From assembly GCA_024663395.1 (NCBI GenBank), contig JANFAH010000002.1:992001-1056000 (forward strand): 64,000 bases of DNA, read 5' to 3'. Both the position numbers and the translations under genes were made by a program. Of the stretch, positions 1 to 11,808 are shown in pieces. This DNA is from Pisolithus tinctorius (Eukaryota; Basidiomycota; Agaricomycetes; Boletales; Pisolithaceae). The notes beneath the pieces were generated by a model. That model was not told the origin of the DNA and ran no database searches. It saw only the letters and a program-made list of their open reading frames with translations. Position 1 is the stretch's first letter, and each line of letters opens with the position of its first letter.

Positions 1-1921
1 CCTTGCAGCGGTCCCCCCACCTGTCAACGCATTGCATATATATCACCCTTCACGGCGCCTGGCAACGGGTGCGCTCACCTCATTCCTATGATGCTTCCCA
101 TTAATACAGCTCTTCCCTCGAGCGAAAACAAAAGCCCACGGTCGTCAAGTTGGTCTACGCTATTACAAATAAGGCTAGTATCAAGCCAGGAGTTAGGTCC
201 CTTCCTTATATAGCGCAAGGGGGGGGGGGGGACTTGTGGTAGATTCAGTCCCTACTCCTGCAACCAGTGTGAGTTGATAACCCCAAACCCCTGTAGTGAA
301 CACTGAACTGACTGTCAACGATTCAGCATGCTTCCTGCTCAAACAGAAAGCCGCTTCATAAGTTCAGGCTGTCACCCTGCTCGTCGTGAGTAAAATTCCG
401 TGGTTCTACAACCTGCATTCATGACTGGATTAGGCGTACATGCAAGAAACATCCCTGTATGAGGTGCCAGACCAGGTGTCCCTCATGTGAAAGTTGGCAT
501 TTGGTCCATGTTGTCCTCCAGCTTCATGGCATTTTGCGCCCTGCTCTTTTTCACCTACCTGGTAGACTTGGCTTCCTTCATTCCATCCCTAATGCTAGGT
601 TTTTGCAGTGTGTTAGTTTGCTTGTTCTGTATGTACATTGTATTACTCATGTGGGGTGCAGCCCTTGGTATTGAACTCCCAATAGAGGAAGTAGCAAAGT
701 AACACTATCTAGACCATATGTAAACATCACCTATGCAAACATTTGGTGATGATGGCAATAATCGGTGTGCATAGTTTTCATTATGAATGTTTGATTCTCA
801 TTTCATATTTATTTAGGTTTGACTTTGTTATCTTGGTCAAGGTGTGATGCTGGCAATGACAATTGTCTTGTGCGTTTTCTGCAATGCCCTGTGCTGACAA
901 TAACAATCTTACCATATAACATCTCCTGTCGTAGCCGATTTTCACCACACACATGGCAGAACCTACTCATCGTGCGAAGTGTTCCCACAACCGTCTCCAT
1001 CCCTACATGCATTGCCCTGGTTCATCATTATCAGCCTCCACCCCATCTGCATGCTCGCACTCCTCCCGGCTGGTCCAATGCGGCGTGATGGTCTGGGGCA
1101 CTTCTGGTAACTCTGGTGTGCAATGAAATTTGAATGCCTGATTTTTGATGAACATATGCAGCAGTTAGTGGGAGCGACGGTACTTCTACACAAGCAACAC
1201 AGTATTTCAGTGCTACCTCTGGCAGTGCACTCTTGCCTTCCCTTGACACTGGTAAGTATTGTTACTACACTCAATCCACTTCACCTCAACTCAACATCGT
1301 TCCAAGATACCAATATCCAGTCTTCTGCTAGCTCAGGCAGTGAGTATCTACTTTGTTCAATCTATTTCGCCTCAATCGAATGTCGTTCCAAGATACCCAG
1401 TTGTCTTTGGTTAATCTCGAAGCCCGCATCATTAGTATAGTGCGGCGCCACTTAGCAGATTTCCAGGGGCTGATGGATGAGAAATTCTGCAATGATATTG
1501 AGTGTGTAACTGTGGATGCCATTGGTTTAGCTTTTGGAATCATGCAGAGGTGCACAAGAAGGGTAGGGCATCCTTTGTCTTGACTGTGTCTCTGCTTAGT
1601 GCTTCCTTGACAGCTTTCCGAAGTTGCTCCCCCACATAATGACGACTCCTGCGATTCCACCCAGGTCTGTTTCTCCACCCTCCTATGTTATGTTCTATCT
1701 AAGATAATGTGCCAGCAGCAGGGGCGAACAGAATCAGTAGTGTCGAAGAAATTGTTCATTCCTGGTGCATGGTGCCAATCAGATGTCTGTTGTTAGATCA
1801 AGGTACAAATCATTATATTAGGGACAGACCAATAAGAAAAATACAGAGAAGCATGGCGTTTGCAACCAGGCAACTAACTCCACACAATGAGAATGCTGTC
1901 ATGATTGATTGATCAGAAACA
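1..1921. other. No supported gene
   Basis: I see no recognisable gene here. A G-run lies near 220-230. Frames at 459-702 are hydrophobic but short and lack gene-like context. A plus frame at 1353-1583, with Leu- and Ile-rich helical composition, could be an exon of an upstream part of the next gene, but no splice chain could be supported. AT content and codon use look intergenic. Confidence 0.4.
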
Positions 1922-2831
1922 ATGATGCGGGTAACAATAACCTGCCCGTCTCATAAATACTCTCATAAATTCCTCCCAGTGACTGAATCAAACCGAATCC
2001 CCATGCCTCCTGTCAGGTCGCAACATGCAAGGTCTCGATCCGTTCCCCCCCTTGTTCCCCACCCGGTGGAGATTTTACCCTTGTTATCCTCGCAGGCCGA
2101 GATGGTGTATCAGCAGGTCTGGCATGTCATAGTGGTAGCAGAGCAAGAAATGAGCCCCATGAGCCGTCAGACCTCTTTAGAGAATAGAAAGGAGCTATGT
2201 AGGGCGCAGTCACCCCAGTCCAGCCAGATGTCTGCTCGGAATACACCCAAATCGCCTCGGCCACAGTCGCCCGATCAGGATACACCCAAATCGCCTCGGT
2301 CACCAAAGACAGTCAGTTTCGCCAGTGTTGATGTTGGGGAACCACGATCTTTGCCTTCACCATCAGACTCCTCACTCACCAGCCTCGAGTCTATTGAGCT
2401 TACCACTAAAATTCGGAAACCACCCAGCGAGGTAGGCCGCCCAGGAAGGGGTGGATACAACCTTGGGGAGCACTTGCAATGGAGTGACGATGAGATGTGT
2501 AAACTCAAGGTATGTACGTCGTTGACGATGTGCTTCATTAACTAAGGTAAGACCTGGCAGCGAGTCATCCACACTGCAGTGAAGAAGTATCTCGATACAA
2601 CAAAAAGCAGGAGCTACCAGGATTTCAAGGCTGTTCAGAAAGTCACAGGCATTGTAGGTTATTTATTGTGTCCGGAGGGAATTTACTCACTCATTTTAGG
2701 CCAGGCAACGGTTCCCACGACTCGAGGACTATGAGCACTGTTGGCCTGTTATTGATATGATCCACCTTTGTCTCAAGTACCTTTCATCAAGGCACCGGCA
2801 AAAGATAAGAAGAGACTCCTCACCCGAGTGA
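1922..2831 (+). CDS. Conserved basidiomycete protein of unknown function (GRPGRGGYNL family)
   Basis: Three exons join cleanly: 1922-2509, 2552-2653 and 2700-2831. The introns are 42 and 46 nt, both GT..AG, and both fall between codons; the stop is TGA at 2829. The predicted protein is about 273 aa. The N-terminal two thirds are Ser/Pro-rich with SPRPQSP-type repeats. The C-terminal part carries GRPGRGGYNL, then a W-rich helical region with KYLD, RLEDYEHCWPVIDM and LKYLSSRHR. I know this C-terminal block from many copies in Agaricomycete genomes, where no function is assigned; multi-copy spread suggests a link to mobile DNA. The start is the first ATG of the open frame, and an upstream coding exon cannot be excluded. 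No membrane segment or signal peptide is seen. Confidence 0.7.
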
Positions 2832-3912
2832 ACTGTCTGACTCAAACTGTAGGTGAGTAGTCAATGTGCTGGATACAGCCAACCCCAATAACTTGTACCT
2901 TTGTGCCTAGAATCTATCATACGTGTACATCTTGCACAAACTTACAGCTATAACCCACATACCCACTTATATGCCCTATTGTTTAGATGACTGCACATCA
3001 TCTTGCATGTCGTCTCATATGAATGTGATGACATTTTCATTTTGGAATACTCTTTAGAGCGTGTGATAACATTGAAACTTCCACGGCATGGTTATATCAA
3101 CAGTAAGCTTACGCCACCTAACGGGAGCATGTGAGCGTGAGTTGCGTTCAGTATATCAACGATGAAATTTCTCATGAACACTTTTTCCTTCTTTCCACCA
3201 CCTACAGGCAAGTTGCTCGTCACTTCTTAGTACTCAGCAATCTATTAACCTTCTTCGCTCGCAGCCCACCACTTTAGCATTAGACACCGTAGTATTAGAA
3301 TTAGAATTACATCAATATTAATAGTAGTCTTTGCGAAGATGGTGCGATGCGACCATAAATGTGAAACTGATGAGTACTGTAGAATTTCAATAATATGAGT
3401 GTAGATGAAGATATAATAAAATTCATATGCCTGAGGAAGCAACAATATGACGTGGCATTCAATAAAGATAAGCACAAAGTATGCTGCTTACTTGGTTATC
3501 AATCTGACTACATACTCCAGGACCATTAATAATTATCTGCAGGTCCCTATAACCCATGATGTCGCATACCTGTCACCACACACAGGTTGGTCGCATACTA
3601 ACTCTGCGTACATGTTTAATCTAATTAATTAAGAGTACCTAGGTCTTGCTACCTTTTTAGTGGCCATCGTGGCAATAATTTTTTATTGTTTTCCAATCTG
3701 AATGCGTTTCCAAACCACTTGACGACCAATTGACAAGGTCGCGAAGCTAGAAACCCAACGTCGTCAAGGCACACATGAGTGAGTCCAACGTTAATCCAAA
3801 TATGGTTTCAATCCATATTGTCTAACATCTACCATATTCAATTCATCAATAGATCATTGTAGGACTACATTCATTTTATAGTTGTGTATCGACCAGTGGC
3901 AGTTGTTCTTAT
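2832..3912. other. No supported gene; left flank of the KDZ transposon
   Basis: AT-rich sequence with no recognisable coding region or RNA gene. It ends at the 8-bp target duplication of the KDZ element. Confidence 0.5.
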
Positions 3913-3920
3913 GCTACTCC
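3913..3920 (+). repeat. Target-site duplication GCTACTCC, left copy
   Basis: The eight bases just outside the left inverted repeat are identical to those just outside the right one (14539-14546). Eight-bp duplications are known for Zisupton-type KDZ elements. They fix the element borders to the base. Confidence 0.9.
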
Positions 3921-4513
3921 CACCTGTGATTCCCACCCTGCCAATCTTATTAGAGGTGATAATAATGCGTGTGACACCCTCTTAATAGAGGGAAAATACT
4001 ATACTTTCTGCCTCCTTCAATATCACTTCAATAATAATTGTACTTAGTGTGTAGTACTCCAGTAGCCCGGAGGAAATAGTACTCTATTTATGCCATGTGA
4101 CGTCAGTGGCAATGGCCACCCCCCCCCCCCCATGCCCCTTCGCGCTCGTTGCCGACGTCGGTGGCAGTTGCCGCCCTCCCGCGCTCGCTGTTGCCCACGA
4201 TGAGCTCGTATTTTGTGTATATCTCCCCCAATTGTGTACCAATTCGCCTCGGACTTTCTTTACCTTACTCGGGAACACGTGACCATTCTATTTGTTACCG
4301 GCTACCGCCGAACAGCGATGTCGGAAAGCGCTACCCTACACATGATGTATTTGTAATGTTGTTGTACTTACAGTTCTATGACGTCAGCGGTTGTCGGTGA
4401 CAGCTGCCGCCCCTCGCGCCCCCTCGCGCTCGTTGTTGCCCACGATGAGCTCGTGTTTTGCATATATCTCCCTCAACTGTGCACCTATTAGCGTCGCATT
4501 TTCTTTACCTTAC
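3921..4513 (+). repeat. Left terminal inverted repeat of the KDZ element (593 bp)
   Basis: It matches the reverse complement of 13943-14538 from the outer CACCTGTG to an inner CTTTACCTTAC. The arm contains an internal partial duplication with a period near 245 bp (compare TTGCCCACGATGAGCTCGT at 4191 and 4436), several GACGTC sites and a run of 13 C near 4119-4131. Such subterminal copies are typical of transposase-binding sites. Open frames within the arm occur in both arms only because the arm is duplicated. Confidence 0.92.
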
Positions 4514-4601
4514 TTGGGAGCACATGACGGTACTCGTACTTAATATCCCCTGCGGAGGTTCATGATTTTACGCTCGAGAATTTATCTATGGAAAAACTAA
4601 G

Positions 4602-7600
4602 TCAAGTAGTATTTGCGTAAATAGTAGCATCAAGGACCTCCAGCACCATACGCGAAGTCTCCTCCTTCTCCTCCTCCTCCTCTTCCTCCTCCTCCAGATT
4701 CTCCTGAGTGTCTATATCGTCGGAATCCATCAACTGACAGCAAACAGTGTTGATTAACGAGGGCGGTATGATGACATGCGGCTTAGAGGCACTTTCACCA
4801 GGGCCCATTCGCATGCTCTCGCCGAAAGAGAGAGAGCCCTTATAGCCGGGCAGCTTGGTGATGTCGTGCAGGCGCTTGAGGTGTTGGGAGGTGAAGCGAC
4901 TGTGTATCGAGCGGTAACGAGCTATCTGATGAGCTAATGGGGGGTGGAGAGCTCGCGCCTGCTGCTCGCTCTCATCCAGGAAGCGCTCCTCGTCTCTCAA
5001 GTACGTCAATAGCCTACGGGCTTCGACCTCTAGGCGTTCGATCTCCTCCTGAGCACGCAACAACTTGAAGTAATGGTCCATTGCGCTACGTCCAGCTGGT
5101 GTCACCCATGATCGCTGTGACACGTCTTGCCGGGCATCTCGAAGGAGGTCGAATTCAGCAATAAAGGCATATTCAACTACCTCATCCCACTTGAGAATGC
5201 GACGGGGGGGATCCATGGCACGTGCAGCAGTATTATATTGTTCGAGTGCTATGCGAATTGCACTGGAACGCACTTGCAGCACCTTTGCAATGTGCTTCCG
5301 CATCTTGTATCCTGTAGCTGTGGTGAGCGCCAATGACCAATGTGAAATGATATGGACCAAACACTCACCCGCACGGTTCATTTTCAAGAGCTCGAATATC
5401 CACGCGACGACGAGGGCTTCTAAATGGTCCAGCGCACGCTGAAAAGTCCTCTTTGTGACAAGACGTGCAGCATCGTGCCATTCGGGTCACTCGGGCATCC
5501 AACGGCTGTCAATGTTGAGTTTACTCTCGAGATCCTGGACAATGCGAAGATCTTTGTTGTACATTTCTACGGCATGCTGGTGAGCTGTCTCCGCTTTCCG
5601 AGTCTTGCGCGTGTACGTAGCATAGTCCTTCGGGTCAGAAGGTGTTGTGACATCCCATAGCGCAGATTTCAAGTCTAGATCCTTCCTAAGGGGAATTAAC
5701 TTTAGCAACCAGCGGTGTTATGGGAACTTACTTGCTCGCTTCAAGATTCACCAATGCCCGCCAGTACTCCATCTGTAAGGTCTCATTTAGAGGTTCCATC
5801 TCAAGCCCCTCTAAATAGCTTCGCTCCTCCTGAAGCCACGTAGTGAACTCGGTATCAGCGGTGACCCCAAGTTCACGTTTGAGCGACAGCAACACAAATT
5901 CACAGTCCTGTATGATCGATAGTGCTTGCTTATAGTTGCTATATATGAAGTTCGCTACACGCACGACTGTTAGAGGACAGTATGGGGGAACATGAAATGC
6001 ATACTCACATATGCTCGCATATACTTCATATGCATCATTATGGGAAAAATACGCGTTGATTGCTTGCTGACGATGGAAAGCACTCGCATAGCGTAATGAT
6101 GATGCGAGCGCGTTAGACTTGGAGAACGACCTCTCACATGTTTCGAGGTCTTCGAGGCCCAGTCCTTTGGTATAGACCGTCAGGTGAGAAAGTTGACACA
6201 ATCGCCGGTGAGCATGACCATGAAACGCTGGGACCAGGCAGGAATGTCGATTCTGCTCGACGTCCTTGCCAATAACGCTCTTTGCAAGGGTGGTAGAGAA
6301 CTGACACCCGATGTCGTATCCACCTCCGAGATCGGCCCCGAATACCTTCATCAGCCTTGACACAACGGCAATTGGATATTTGGCGCTGTGATTTGAATTT
6401 ATCATCAATTCTGCTGTAACGAGAGATATACTCACAGTTCTCTGCTCTGTACCATGTCAGCAATGAGCAATGACATCCCATGCTGGCCAACGGCCAGGAA
6501 TATCCCAGTCTCATCATAGACTCCCCATGTCTGTTTCGTCTTCTGCTCGTCCATATTCTTCCAATGACCGGCGCATGGATTCTCATCTCCTGTCTGACCA
6601 ACTTTGCATGAAGGTGACTACAAGAGAATTCAAACTCGAACTTACCTCGACGCCCTTGCTTGTACTTTGAATGGGAGCACTTTGGGCAAAAGAATCAACG
6701 AATTCATGAGAGAGGTAGCGTGTCGTTGGTACCTTTTGAGTTGTAGGCAGCTCGTGTGAGTCTTCATCTTCCGCAATGCGACGGAGTATACGCTTCAAGG
6801 AATCGTTACCGTCCATAGCATATAGGATCTTGAACTTGAGATGGGGCTCGTCTTTCAACTCGTAGGTGCATGCAGGACATGCATGCTGCAAGCGCCAGTT
6901 GTCAGATGTCCTAGACAACGCTTCCATAACAAGGGCTTCCACTCCGTTTAAGATGTTGAGGTAGAGATCAAGCGCGATGGAGAACTGACGGGATAAGTAG
7001 TGCCGGAATGCGACCTGTTGTGTATCAGTAGACTGCCAGATCCAAGACGAACTACTTACACCTTGTAAATCACAGATGGTCTTGACAAAGGCCTGAATGG
7101 AGAAATGTGGACTACGAAGGCGAGCGACACGGTATAGTTCGAGAGCATTGATCGTGATAGCCACGGAAGGTCTGATTGGGGAGCACGGCATGAATCCTTG
7201 CCTCACAAGTGCAGAGGCGATGTAGGAGTCATCTGCACTGATTACAAGATTTACTTTCTCAGCGCCTAAATGGTTGCTGTCAGTAACACCCTTCGCACAG
7301 AACTATAATGGCCCACGAAACACGTCCACCACATGCACTCTCCAAGTTCCGGCACTCGACCCATTGCCCAGATCCTCAGCCTCCGCCCTCTCCGCAAAAT
7401 GGCCCCTAGCTGGTGTCGAGGCTTGAGCATGGCTCCATTCCAGGTAAGAGCTAGTGAGTGCGGGCATTTGCAATTCGAATGCCTGACTGCGTCGAATGAT
7501 TCGATCTCGGCGCGTGCGATGATCAACGCGCTTTGTGCGTTTTTCTGACCTGCAGGGTATATACTCAGTTAGAATGATTTTCGAGTAAGTTCATGTTCTT

Positions 7601-8071
7601 ACCCTGCTTCAAAATCCAAATACATATCTCTTATCAAGTCGCTCAGCTCCCTGCCTGCATTGCTAATCTCCAGACTGTGAGTACCGTCCAACACACCATC
7701 AAGAACGGCCTCCTCACAATCCTCCCAGCTATCTGAGTTATCAATATATATATCTGTCCTTTAGCTTGACTGTTATACCTATGCAACGCTTGCATGTTGG
7801 CCAGCGCCTCCGGCATCATCTCTTCATCAGGGTAAGTTCCTTGTACTCTTCCAGGTGGGAATCACAGGTGATACTCACTGCCAATTCTCTCTGCCTGGTC
7901 ATTTTGGGCTTCTGCTGCCTTCGCCGCAAGTATCTTCTGGTTGTAAACTGTATGCATAAGCCGAGTGCGCGCGACTCCTTGCAACCCTGCTGAGCGGACT
8001 TCTCGCACTAGACCGAGGGAAAGGCGAGTTCTGTTCCTTGGTTGCTTCGTCCGTAATTTCCCTAGGCTCAT
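4602..8071 (-). CDS. KDZ-superfamily transposase with CxC1-like N-terminal region; one in-frame TGA
   Basis: DDE-type transposase expected to cut and move the surrounding element in the nucleus. Ten exons fit in frame: 8071-7879, 7821-7779, 7728-7603, 7549-7317, 7265-7060, 7014-6646, 6593-6436, 6385-5732, 5685-5369 and 5317-4602. Introns are 45-57 nt, and the total is 1,005 codons. The CxC1-like part runs from VRQGFMPCSP through SIQAFVKTICDL to ACPACTYELKDEP and DGNDSLKRI. The catalytic core shows NPCAGHWKNM, VYDETGIFLAV, GGGYDIGCQF, PAFHGHAHRRLCQL and GLGLEDLETCERSF. A helical C-terminal domain follows, ending in a Glu-rich tail. A TGA at 5487-5489 interrupts the otherwise conserved stretch between RWMPE and PEWHDAARLV, where no splice sites could remove it. 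Exons 1-3 are the least certain. The upstream start at 8071 faces the divergent viroplasmin-domain gene. Confidence 0.9.
7854..7870 (-). promoter_or_regulatory. Internal copy of the 17-bp transposon terminus inside transposase intron 1
   Basis: On the minus strand this reads CACCTGTGATTCCCACC, identical to the outermost 17 bp of both inverted repeats (3921-3937 and 14522-14538). The match stops there on the inner side. It lies within the first predicted intron of the transposase, about 200 bp downstream of its start codon. A binding site for the transposase itself (autoregulation) is an inference. Confidence 0.6.
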
Positions 8072-8178
8072 CGTTTGTTCACGACGTGTTTCCTGCTCCT
8101 ACACAAGCTTGACATTTACCACGTGATCGTATCATATACTTGACAGCTTATTAACCTCCTTGTTCCAATACCTCCGGC
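8072..8178. promoter_or_regulatory. Divergent promoter between the transposase and the viroplasmin-domain gene
   Basis: Only 107 bp separate the two start codons. The interval holds a palindromic E-box CACGTG at 8120-8125 and AT-rich stretches near 8129-8150. It must serve at least one, and probably both, divergent genes. Confidence 0.55.
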
Positions 8179-9057
8179 ATGCTGTTGCATCAGCTTGATA
8201 ACTCAATGAGCGAAGAGTCCCGCTCACGCTCTGGCCTATCCCGTCGCCACTCCTCTAGCGCGCTTCATGAGTTGCTAGAGTCAATGCGGCTCTCAGGTAA
8301 TTAATCTTTTTCTATCTGCCATGGTGATTGCTACTAACTACGTATTGCCTACAGATATCAACTGCAACACGGTCACTTGGACTTGGACGACGACAGAAGA
8401 GTCTATAACATTTTCACGCATTCCCCAGACACCGTGTACACCACAGATCCGGACGCCGTCACACATACTACAGGCATCGCCCAGGTCAAGGATGCCTGTG
8501 TCGACGGTTTCCTCCCGCTTGGTGACTAGCCCAACATCCACTCCTAAATCTCGTTGCTCGCCCAAGTCAACTCCCCCCACCCAACAGCCGGCACCGGCCC
8601 CGAGCAGTTCCCCGCCTACAGCTCCATGCCCTACGCCGGTTTTTCCTCTCCACTTTCCTGGGCCCCATCCGTCGACATTTCTGCCTCCTGACACCACGGA
8701 CAGTATTGATGGCTACTATGTCATCACAGTAGGACAGGAAGTTGGCATTTTTTTCCAATGGTCAGTTCCGCTTTCAGATAATATTTATCCATACAGCTAA
8801 CTATCAGAAGGCTGGCGGTTCAGGCGCGTGTCACCGGCGTGCCTGACAATAGTCATAAGAGGTTCAAGACGTTTGCCGCAGCACTACAAGCTTATACTAC
8901 CAACTACAACGAAGGATTGGTGTATGCGACTCCAGTTCCTAACGGGCCATTTTGGCCCAAGTCTTTAGATGATATCCTCGGTCATATCGAGCCTTCTTCC
9001 GCGGCCAGTAGTTCTGACGAGTTGTGGTCCCAAGTAGCTAAAACTGAGTTACTGTAG
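8179..9057 (+). CDS. Viroplasmin / RNase H1 N-terminal-like domain protein
   Basis: Exons 8179-8296, 8355-8760 and 8811-9057 join in frame through introns of 58 and 50 nt, giving 256 aa. Residues 1-40 are Ser-rich. The middle is a Pro/Ser/Thr-rich linker. From about residue 155 the motif GYYVITVGQEVGIFFQW, then ARVTGVPDNSHKRFKTFAAA, matches the small fold shared by the RNase H1 N-terminus and caulimovirus viroplasmin, which binds RNA-DNA hybrids or double-stranded RNA. No RNase H catalytic domain follows. The gene starts 107 bp from the divergent transposase and is cargo of the KDZ element. Any role in transposition is inference. An in-frame ATG at 8206 is an alternative start. Confidence 0.75.
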
Positions 9058-9674
9058 ATAAATCGTGTCAATGCAATTATGTGATACACCTCCATCCAGC
9101 GAGAGGACACCTTCATAGCTTATCACCTGGGCTTGAGTTGAAATGGAAGTGGCCGGTAATTCGTCGTCAGTGGTTACTTATATACATTGTGCAAGTTGCT
9201 AGGTGGTATATCCTTCAAGTTTTGCTAAAGACTCCTACTCATGACATGTACTTTCTAGCCAGTAGTATGTACCATCTAGTACTAGCATATGTAGGTATTC
9301 TGTTACAGATGTAGTGTGTACACGCTCTCAATGTAGGTATGTACATATATTGGCAGTCGCGAGACTCACAAAATATGGTGTTCGCTATGAAGCGCTGGCT
9401 CTCCGTCGCATTCTCGAGACACTAGCATTAAGCCAGGTGCATGCCAGGCACTTATCAAGTTAGAATATACATGTAGTACCAATATCTCAGGGTTATCTGC
9501 GCTCGATAGAGGTATATGGATCGCAAGGCTCACAAAACATGGCGTTCGCTATGTGTTCGCTACGGAGATGTTCGGGTTTCCATCTTGTTCTCGAGGCACC
9601 ACATATTATAACTGCTTCTATATACTGGCATGCGATGGCAGGATCGTGCGCGCAGAAATATATCATGTTTGAAT
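9058..9674. other. Non-coding interval inside the KDZ element with a short direct repeat
   Basis: No gene is seen. A segment with CTCACAAAATATGGTGTTCG near 9366 recurs about 165 bp later, near 9530, with a few changes. Confidence 0.4.
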
Positions 9675-10451
9675 CTACATATCAGCATGTAGTAGCGACA
9701 TCTCAAAGAACTTCACTTCCGAAGCTACATTAACACACATGTCATAGAAACTTCCTAGCGAGGTGGAAGGCACTTCCATCTGCGCACCATGAGAAATCCC
9801 ACGAAGGCGGGATAAAATCTCCTTTCCTTCCTCGATATGGGCCCTCATTCCTGCCCAGAAGCGACTGAGCGCTGCAGGATCAGACTTCGACCGTACAGAT
9901 TCCTTCAAGATCTCCAACTCGTCTGGCCATCGGTCTTCTGGCTGCCAGTCCACATGCCATAGCTCTATAGCACGCCTGATGGGAGCGAGAGTTTCCGCTG
10001 ACGGAGCAGCAGTACGCTTGATGGGAGCGAGAGTTTCCGCCGACACAGCAGTCTGCCGAGAGCACTTTGATGATTCTCGCTGCCTATAACATCAGATCAG
10101 CGGCGCCTCATTCAAAGTTGCGAGGAAGGCCTACTGGAGTCTTGCCCTACAAACCACGCAGTAAGTTTTATTGGGTCAAAAATTGCTGGCACTCGCCCTG
10201 TACTTACCTTGCAACTCGGAGGCGTGCCTTTTCATTCTGTGCCTTGCTGACCCTGTGTAATAGCATCAGAGAGCCAACTGCGTGGATGGGTGATTATACG
10301 TACCCAGGCTTTGAGAACCAACGTTGAGTAGCGAGCCGCTGATGATCACTACGGTCTGACTGCGAGCATTTAGCCTTGGATGGTTTCTTCTTCACTGTAA
10401 ATATTTAGCCATGCTTCGAAAGGCCAAGTCAGTTTGTATAAAAGACTTACT
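9675..10451 (-). CDS. Small spliced gene of unknown function in the KDZ element
   Basis: The last exon, 10083-9675, is long and open: it holds a duplicated SAETLAPI motif, then LWHVDWQPEDRWPDELEIL and an Ala/Glu-rich helix. Upstream exons 10252-10208 and 10394-10304 keep frame. A 12-nt exon at 10146-10135 would also fit. If 10451 is joined to 10394, an ATG is formed across the splice junction; an upstream start is equally possible. The protein would be about 181-185 aa, with a basic Lys/Ser-rich N-terminus (KKKPSKAK). I do not recognise the family. Codon use is like the other genes of the element. Confidence 0.5.
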
Positions 10452-11808
10452 CGAAGCATGCAGTGATTGACAGACTTTGGATAAGCTAACTACGCTACTT
10501 AGCTCAGGTATAAACATATGTAAATACCTCGTGGTAACGGAGGGCGTGGGCACCCGCACTCAACCCCTATTTTCTAAATGAAATATCGTAAGCTTCTCGA
10601 AAACACTACACGTACACAGCGGGAATTAAGCATTTGGACCAGCCACGCTCTATACGTCTGTACGCTGAACGTGCAATACACGTTTATCAGTTTTATGGGT
10701 AAAGTCAAATACCCGTCTTCCTCTCGTTTCCACCCACCTGCTAACGATGTGCTGCAAGCGTTGGAATCGGCTCCACGAAATTCTTCGTTGTCTCAATCAT
10801 GGTGCGTCGCAACTGTCGTTGTGACTGAGCATAGTCGACATGTGTATTTGAATGCTTACTATTGCCCATAGGTTTTCAGCAAATTTCGCGCTAATTTCTC
10901 TGAGCTGATGCTCGTGCTACGACTCGACGCATTCCTGCTGGGTAGAGGCACTCTTGCTTGGTATCCTGGTAGGTCTAACTGTCGCTGATCTATCCCGAGC
11001 GTAGTTGTGGCGTGTACCACGTAGCTGGTGCGAGACCACCACACCACTCAAAGGTCATATAAAGTATGGATATTGGACCTTGGTAAGTAACTCGTCGACG
11101 GTACGACGGTGATGAACCATACGTTGTAGTTCCAGGTACCCTATACTGTGCGTCGTCCACCGGTAGAACCCTATCTCACCACCGCGCGCACGTGATGCGA
11201 TATGGTGCGGCGTGATCGCGTGTCGCGGTGTTGCGTGCCTTCGTTCCGCAGAATTATCTGAAGACACTATCTGTTGTCTGGTTTCGGTATGGCAACATGG
11301 CTTACAACTGAGACTCTAGGTGCCCCGAACATATGGTGTTGTCGGCTGCGTCCATGTGATTCAAATGCAAGGCGTGCGCGACATCAATCAATAAATATTG
11401 TGTTGTGCCGATGTCACAGTGATATTGGACTTTCGAGTGGCGCAAATGATCAACACATATCCTGCCAGCGTGAAAATATTCTGGTGTGTCAGTGTCTTCC
11501 TCTCAGACCTCTCCCCTCCGCTCTCAGTGCTGTTAGTATGAACCACGCTGGCGATGATCCTCAACTGTCTGATATGGCTCCGTCTAATCCTATTTCATTT
11601 CTTGATATGCTCAACAGCGAAGATTTCCCCCTCACCAGCCTTAGTTATGGTAATATATATTTTGCTTCCGTTGAATTTTTCGCTCAACTGCATGAGCCCA
11701 GCAGGTGCATCCGCTTGTAACGAGACAACTGCGTGAATCCCTGCGAATAATTTGTCAGTCACATACTTCCATCCATATCATAGATGGTGTCCCTGACCTT
11801 ACCTCAGC
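10452..11808. other. Interval inside the KDZ element without a firm gene
   Basis: A possible upstream exon of the next gene lies at 11538-11649: it starts with ATG, is acidic, has PSNPISFLDML and ends at GT. Its splice phase does not join the next ATG in any simple way. The rest shows no supported coding region. Confidence 0.35.

Noticed and set aside
487..702. Small hydrophobic protein of 71 aa
   Set aside because: Overlapping frames of equal length, no context and no recognisable family; chance is more likely.
4149..4400. An 83-aa frame present almost unchanged at 4149-4400 and 14307-14056
   Set aside because: It is identical only because it lies in the two arms of the inverted repeat; it shows no domain and no codon bias.
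8354..8545. Alternative reading frame in exon 2 of the viroplasmin-domain gene
   Set aside because: It ends in a stop, while the chosen frame joins both splice sites and leads into the conserved domain.
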